From the NCBI GenBank assembly GCA_958295725.1, contig OY282368.1, forward strand, positions 124,001 to 188,000: a stretch of DNA of 64,000 nt. The letters run 5' to 3'. Made by a program: the position numbers and the translations under genes. Shown piece by piece: positions 60,004-64,000 of the stretch. The DNA is from an uncultured Alphaproteobacteria bacterium. GTDB taxonomy: Bacteria > Pseudomonadota > Alphaproteobacteria > UBA2966. A model generated the notes under the pieces. It saw only the letters and a program-made list of their open reading frames with translations. It searched no databases and was not told where the DNA came from. How positions within the stretch are numbered: position 1 is the first letter of the stretch; each line of letters begins with the position of its first letter.

Positions 60004-62343
60004 TCAACTTCGGGCCTCGGCCCCGGCCCGTCGAATCGCCCGCCAGACGTTCGCCGGCGTCGCGGGCATGTCGACGTGGCGCACGCCGAGAGGCGACAGC
60101 GCGTCGATGACCGCGTTGATCGCCGCGGGTGCGGATCCGATCGTGCCGGCCTCCCCGGCGCCCTTGATGCCGAGCGGGTTGGTGACGCACGGGATCTCGT
60201 TGTAGGCGATGTCGAAGAACGGGAAATCGTCGGCGCGGGGCATGGCGTAGTCCATGAACGTCCCGGAGAGCAGCTGCCCGCTCTCGCGGTCGTAGACGCA
60301 GTTCTCCATCAGCGCTTGGCCCAGGCCCTGGACGATGCCGCCGTGGACCTGCCCGTCGACGAGCAGGGGGTTGATCAGCCTGCCGAGATCGTCGACCACC
60401 GTGTACCGGAGCACGTCAACGACGCCGGTATCCGGATCCACCTCGACCTCGCAGATATGGCAGCCGTTGGGATAGGTAAGACCCGGCGGCATGTATTCAT
60501 GGCGTTCGGCGATGCCGAAGCCCAGCTCCTCGGGCAGGCCGCGCGGCGTGTAGGCCAGCGCGGCGATCTTCTCGAACGTCACCGACCGGTCGGTGCCGCG
60601 GACCGTCGCCGCGCCGTCCGCGATCTCGATGTCGGCGTCGGAGGCCTCCAGCATGTGGGCGGCGATCAGGCGGCAACGGTCCGCGATCTGCGCGGACGCC
60701 CGGTCGACCGCCACGCCGCCGACCGTCACCGAGCGCGAGAACCCGGTTCCGGTGCCATAGGCGACGATGTCGGTGTCCCCCTGGACTAGGCGGATCCGGT
60801 CGAGCGGCAGTCCGAGATGTTCGGACACGACCTGGGCGTAGGCCGTGGGATGCCCCTGCCCGTTGTTCTGGGAGCCGATCGACAGCGAGATGCCACCGTC
60901 GCGGTCGACCCGGATCTCGGCCATCTCGTTGGCGCCGCCGCCGCACGACTCCACGTAGGTGGCGAGGCCGACACCGCGCAGCTTCCCGCGGGCCGCGGAG
61001 GCCGCCCGGCGTGGCGCGCGGTTCGCCCACCCGGCGTTGTCCAGGGCGTCGGTCAGGTTGCGGGGAAAGTCGCCGCTGTCGTAGACCTCCCCCAGGCAGG
61101 TCTCGTGGGGTATGGCGTCCGGCCGGATGAAGTTCCGCTCGCGAATCTCCACGGGCGAAAGCCCGAATTCCCGCGCCGCCGAGTCGACCGCGCGCTCCAG
61201 CGCGTAGCAGACCTCGGGCCGGCCGGCGCCCCGATAGGCGTCCACCGGAACCCTGTTGGTGAAGACGCAGCGCACGCGGACATGGGCGGCCGGAATCCGG
61301 TAGAGCCCGGTCAGCAGGTTGGAACCCGCCACGGTCGGAATCATGGGACCGAACGTGGAGAGATAGGCGCCCATGTCGGCGACAGTGGACGCCCGGATGG
61401 CGAGGAAACGGCCCTCGCCGTCCAGCGCCAGCTCGATATCCGTCACGTTGTCGCGGGCATGGGTGTCCGATACGAAGGCGTCGGAACGTCCTCCGCTCCA
61501 TTTCACCGGCCGTCCGAGTTTCCTCGCCGTCCACAGCACGAGGGCGTGTTCGGGGTAGATGTTCTTCATCCCGAACCCGCCGCCCACATCCGGCGTGACG
61601 ACACGCAGTCGGGATTCCGGTATGCCGAGAACGCTGTCGCACAGGGCGTGGCGCAGACGATGGGGAATCTGGTTGACGGCGTGGAGCGTGTAGCGTCCCG
61701 TACCCTCGTCGAATTCGCCGATGGCCCCGCGCGGCTCCATGGAGTTGACGACGATCCGGTTGTTGACGACCCGCAGGGAGACGGTGCGATCGGCCGCGGC
61801 GAAGGCCGCCTCGACGCCCGGCGCGTCGCCCTTCGACCAGTCGACGCAGATATTCCCCGGCGCCTCGGGCCAGAGACGCGGCGCGTGACTCTCGATCGCG
61901 GCCGCCGTGTCGATCACGAACGGCAGGGGTTCGTAGGCGACGTCGATCGCCTCCGCTCCGTCGCGCGCGGCCTCCACCGAGTCCGCTACGACCAGGGCGA
62001 CGTAATCTCCGACGTAGCGCGCCCGGTCGGCGGCGAGCGCCGGACGCGGGGGTCTCGTCACCTCGGCTCCGGTCCCGGACACGCGATCCGCCCCCGGGCA
62101 GGGAAGGGGGCCCAGTCCGTCCGCGGCGAGGTCCGCATGCGTGAAGACGCCGAGGACTCCCGGCCGCGACCGGGCCGCGGCGGTATCGATGCCCGAGATC
62201 CTGGCGTGCGCATGGGGAGAGCGCAGGACGGTCGCATGGGCCTGCCGCGGCAGGTCGATATCGTCGTTGTAGCGCCCGCGGCCCCGCAGGAGGCGCCGGT
62301 CCTCGATCCGGCGAACGGGCTGCCCGACGCCGAACCTACCCAT
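60004..62343 (-). CDS. CoxL-type molybdenum hydroxylase large subunit (orphan)
   Basis: A 779-residue xanthine dehydrogenase/CO dehydrogenase family large chain binding molybdopterin cytosine dinucleotide. The N-terminal fold RIEDRRLLRGRGRYNDDIDL near residue 13, NSMEPRGAIGEFDEGTGRYT near 200, PDVGGGFGMKNIYPEHALVL near 250, VDAYRGAGRPEVCYALERAV near 364 and the catalytic GIKGAGEAGTIGSAPA near 728 are present. The active-site loop AYRGAGR is the form II or general hydroxylase type, not the AYRCSFR of form I CO dehydrogenase. The usual medium (FAD) and small (2Fe-2S) subunits are not adjacent. It lies 51 bp downstream of the flavoprotein on the same strand. Confidence 0.87.
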   Translation of the reverse strand: MGRFGVGQPVRRIEDRRLLRGRGRYNDDIDLPRQAHATVLRSPHAHARISGIDTAAARSRPGVLGVFTHADLAADGLGPLPCPGADRVSGTGAEVTRPPRPALAADRARYVGDYVALVVADSVEAARDGAEAIDVAYEPLPFVIDTAAAIESHAPRLWPEAPGNICVDWSKGDAPGVEAAFAAADRTVSLRVVNNRIVVNSMEPRGAIGEFDEGTGRYTLHAVNQIPHRLRHALCDSVLGIPESRLRVVTPDVGGGFGMKNIYPEHALVLWTARKLGRPVKWSGGRSDAFVSDTHARDNVTDIELALDGEGRFLAIRASTVADMGAYLSTFGPMIPTVAGSNLLTGLYRIPAAHVRVRCVFTNRVPVDAYRGAGRPEVCYALERAVDSAAREFGLSPVEIRERNFIRPDAIPHETCLGEVYDSGDFPRNLTDALDNAGWANRAPRRAASAARGKLRGVGLATYVESCGGGANEMAEIRVDRDGGISLSIGSQNNGQGHPTAYAQVVSEHLGLPLDRIRLVQGDTDIVAYGTGTGFSRSVTVGGVAVDRASAQIADRCRLIAAHMLEASDADIEIADGAATVRGTDRSVTFEKIAALAYTPRGLPEELGFGIAERHEYMPPGLTYPNGCHICEVEVDPDTGVVDVLRYTVVDDLGRLINPLLVDGQVHGGIVQGLGQALMENCVYDRESGQLLSGTFMDYAMPRADDFPFFDIAYNEIPCVTNPLGIKGAGEAGTIGSAPAAINAVIDALSPLGVRHVDMPATPANVWRAIRRAGAEARS

Positions 62344-62394
62344 GGCGCGCCTGCCCGTGGACCACGATCCGAAACCGGGGTGGGGCGGGGCGCA

Positions 62395-63876
62395 TCAGGC
62401 GTTGGCGCCGGCAGCCGTGGCGCCCGCGATTCGGCCGAACACGGCACCGGAGGTCAGGCCCGTCGCCCCCGGATAGTTGAAATAGAAGAGCCCGCCAACC
62501 AGCTCGCCCGCCGCGTGCAGCCCGGGGATCGTCCGGCCGTCGGTGTCGATCACCTGAGCCCGCGGGTTTATCCGCAGGCCGCCGAACGTGAAGGTGATCC
62601 CGCAGGTCACCGCGTAGGCCTCGAAGGGCGGTTCGTCGATGGTGTTGGCCCAGTTCGACTTCGGCACCGTCAGGCCCTCGGCGCGCCGGCCGTCCTTGAC
62701 GTTGGGGTCGAACGGGATGTCGGTGCGGACGGCGGCGTTGTACTCCCGAATCGTTGCGACGACGCCGGCCGCGTCGGTATCGTCCATCCCGGCGGCCAGC
62801 TCCTCGATCGTGTCGGCCCGTATCCTGGTGACGCGCCGGATGCGGTACTCGTCCCGCAGCAGGTGCGCGACCTTGGCGTCGAAGATCTGCCATGCGAACT
62901 GTCCCGGTTGCGAGAGGATCTCGCGCCCGTAGCGTGCGTAGGTGTAGTTGCGGAACTCCGCTCCCTCGTCGAGGAAACGCCGCCCGCGGGAGTTCAGCAC
63001 GATCCCCCAGGGATAGCTGTGTTTCTGGAACTGGTCGCCGACCGCGAGGTCGCCGAACTCCGGCGCGTTGCGGTCCCAGGCCACGGCGTGACACCCCGAC
63101 CAGTTGCCGGCCGGAGACGCGCCCGCGTCCAGCGCCATGCGGATGCCGTCGCCGGTGTTGAATCGCGATCCCCGCACCTTGGCGAGGTCCCATCCCGGAC
63201 CGAGGTAGCGGGTGCGCCACTCGGCGTTGGCCTCGAACCCGCCCGACGCCAGCACGACGCCGCGCGCGCGGATGTTCCGGGTCCGGCCGCCGTCGCGCAC
63301 GCGCACGCCGTGGACGCCGTCGTCGTCCTGCAGCAACGACACGGCTCGCGCCTCGTACAGGATATTCACGCCGGCCCGCGCGGCGGCCGCGTGCAGCGAA
63401 TCGACCAGACCGGGGCCGCCGCCCGCCGTCTCCACGGTGACGCCGCCCCAGAACCTGAACCTGCCGTCCACCTTGAAGGCCTGGCGGCCGTAGATCGGAA
63501 CGAAACGGACTCCCTTGGACTTCATCCACCGGGCGGTGGAGAAGCTCTTCGTCACCAGCGCTTCCACGAGATCGGGGTCGCAGCGGTAGCGCGTGATACG
63601 GCCCATGTCGTCGAAATACCGGTCGGACGTGTACGCGCCGAAGTCGGTGATCTCCTTCTCTTCGTCGGAGAGATCGACGAGCTTCTCGATGTCCTCGACG
63701 CCGTTGTAGACGATGCGCATTCCCCCGGCGGTGAACTGGCTGTTGCCGCCCCGTTCCTCTCGCGGCGCACGTTCCAGCGCCAGCACGTCGGATGCGTGCT
63801 CCCGCGCCGACAGCGCCGCGCAGAGGGCCGCGTTGCCGGCGCCGACCACGATCACGTCGTAAACGTCCTTCGTCAT
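62395..63876 (-). CDS. TcuA-like FAD-dependent tricarballylate dehydrogenase
   Basis: A 493-residue flavoprotein similar to TcuA, which oxidises tricarballylate to cis-aconitate. DVIVVGAGNAALCAALSARE at residue 7 is the FAD loop, GGNSQFTAGGMRIVYNG near 43 and AWDRNAPEFGDLAVGDQFQK near 265 follow TcuA, and GLFYFNYPGATGLTSGAVFG near 461 is the C-terminal FAD motif. The partner TcuB (Fe-S/heme) and transporter TcuC are absent; the neighbour is a CoxL-type hydroxylase instead, so the pair may serve another unsaturated acid. The true substrate is unknown. Confidence 0.82.
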   Translation of the reverse strand: MTKDVYDVIVVGAGNAALCAALSAREHASDVLALERAPREERGGNSQFTAGGMRIVYNGVEDIEKLVDLSDEEKEITDFGAYTSDRYFDDMGRITRYRCDPDLVEALVTKSFSTARWMKSKGVRFVPIYGRQAFKVDGRFRFWGGVTVETAGGGPGLVDSLHAAAARAGVNILYEARAVSLLQDDDGVHGVRVRDGGRTRNIRARGVVLASGGFEANAEWRTRYLGPGWDLAKVRGSRFNTGDGIRMALDAGASPAGNWSGCHAVAWDRNAPEFGDLAVGDQFQKHSYPWGIVLNSRGRRFLDEGAEFRNYTYARYGREILSQPGQFAWQIFDAKVAHLLRDEYRIRRVTRIRADTIEELAAGMDDTDAAGVVATIREYNAAVRTDIPFDPNVKDGRRAEGLTVPKSNWANTIDEPPFEAYAVTCGITFTFGGLRINPRAQVIDTDGRTIPGLHAAGELVGGLFYFNYPGATGLTSGAVFGRIAGATAAGANA

Positions 63877-64000
63877 CGTCTTCTCGTTCCGCGTGGAGTC
63901 CGGTCGGGTCTGTTCTAGCCGCGCCCGGCCCTTCCCGGCAAGCGGATCCGGCGGCGGTTGCGCCGTCGCGTCGGGCCCGGCACAATCCCCGAGACAGGCG

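Noticed and set aside
1..64000. CRISPR arrays, rRNA genes, phage structural genes
   Set aside because: No regularly spaced repeats, no rRNA-like stretches and no capsid, tail or terminase motifs were seen.

Overview
The window is a chromosomal segment of a GC-rich alphaproteobacterium, most likely from the Rhodospirillales or a relative. Evidence: a COQ9 homologue, a three-subunit proton-translocating transhydrogenase with a 42-residue aa3-oxidase subunit IV gene just upstream, a DUF1244 gene, rpsU, fused indolepyruvate ferredoxin oxidoreductase, and a run of catabolic genes. There are two tRNA genes (Arg-CCT, Leu-TAA), three insertion sequences and two restriction-modification loci. No rRNA or CRISPR array was seen.

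Layout. 0-5.4 kb: 5' end of an SDR gene, a membrane protein, an epoxide-hydrolase-like protein, msrB and a TPR-methyltransferase. 5.4-6.9 kb: an IS630 element 21 bp from tRNA-Arg, beside a truncated gene. 7-8.3 kb: a TTC38-type TPR protein. 8.3-11.7 kb: an AT-richer foreign island with a frameshifted IS1595 transposase, a D12-class adenine methylase, an overlapping HNH endonuclease and a 57-residue gene with a one-base frameshift in an A run. 11.8-17.2 kb: a VOC protein, a PQQ-type sugar dehydrogenase and two tandem aconitase X modules (large+small, large+small). 17.4-24.9 kb: a catabolic block of orphan HyuB, an ArgE-like deacetylase, an amidase, two TauD/TfdA dioxygenases and an SDR.

24.9-28.7 kb: housekeeping genes radC, map and sfsA, then a CinA-type protein, a GNAT and tRNA-Leu. 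29-31.8 kb: an aldehyde dehydrogenase, a third TauD/TfdA dioxygenase and a cupin. 31.8-36.6 kb: coq9-def, rpsU (apparent CTG start), pntAA-pntAB-pntB and the hidden cox subunit IV gene. 36.7-40.9 kb: a UbiB/ABC1-like protein 5 bp downstream of a one-polypeptide MmeI-like (type IIL) restriction-modification enzyme whose specificity region looks AT-richer. 40.9-46.5 kb: two overlapping thioesterases, a sugar epimerase and indolepyruvate ferredoxin oxidoreductase. 46.6-54.1 kb: two glycosyltransferases, DUF1244, a carboxylate-amine ligase, an N-formylglutamate amidohydrolase-like protein, an EamA transporter and a glycerate kinase.

54.2-64 kb: a HEPN-like protein, a flavoprotein, and an aldo/keto reductase split by an ISNCY/IS1202-type element with an exact 16-bp target duplication. 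Then come a ComA-like TIM barrel, an orphan CoxL-type molybdenum hydroxylase large subunit and a TcuA-like flavoprotein.

Most genes read as oxidative catabolism of amino-acid-like, amide and carboxylic compounds. The most unusual parts are the restriction island at 8.9-11.7 kb with its broken small gene, the duplicated aconitase X operon, and the recent, exactly reconstructable insertion into the aldo/keto reductase.
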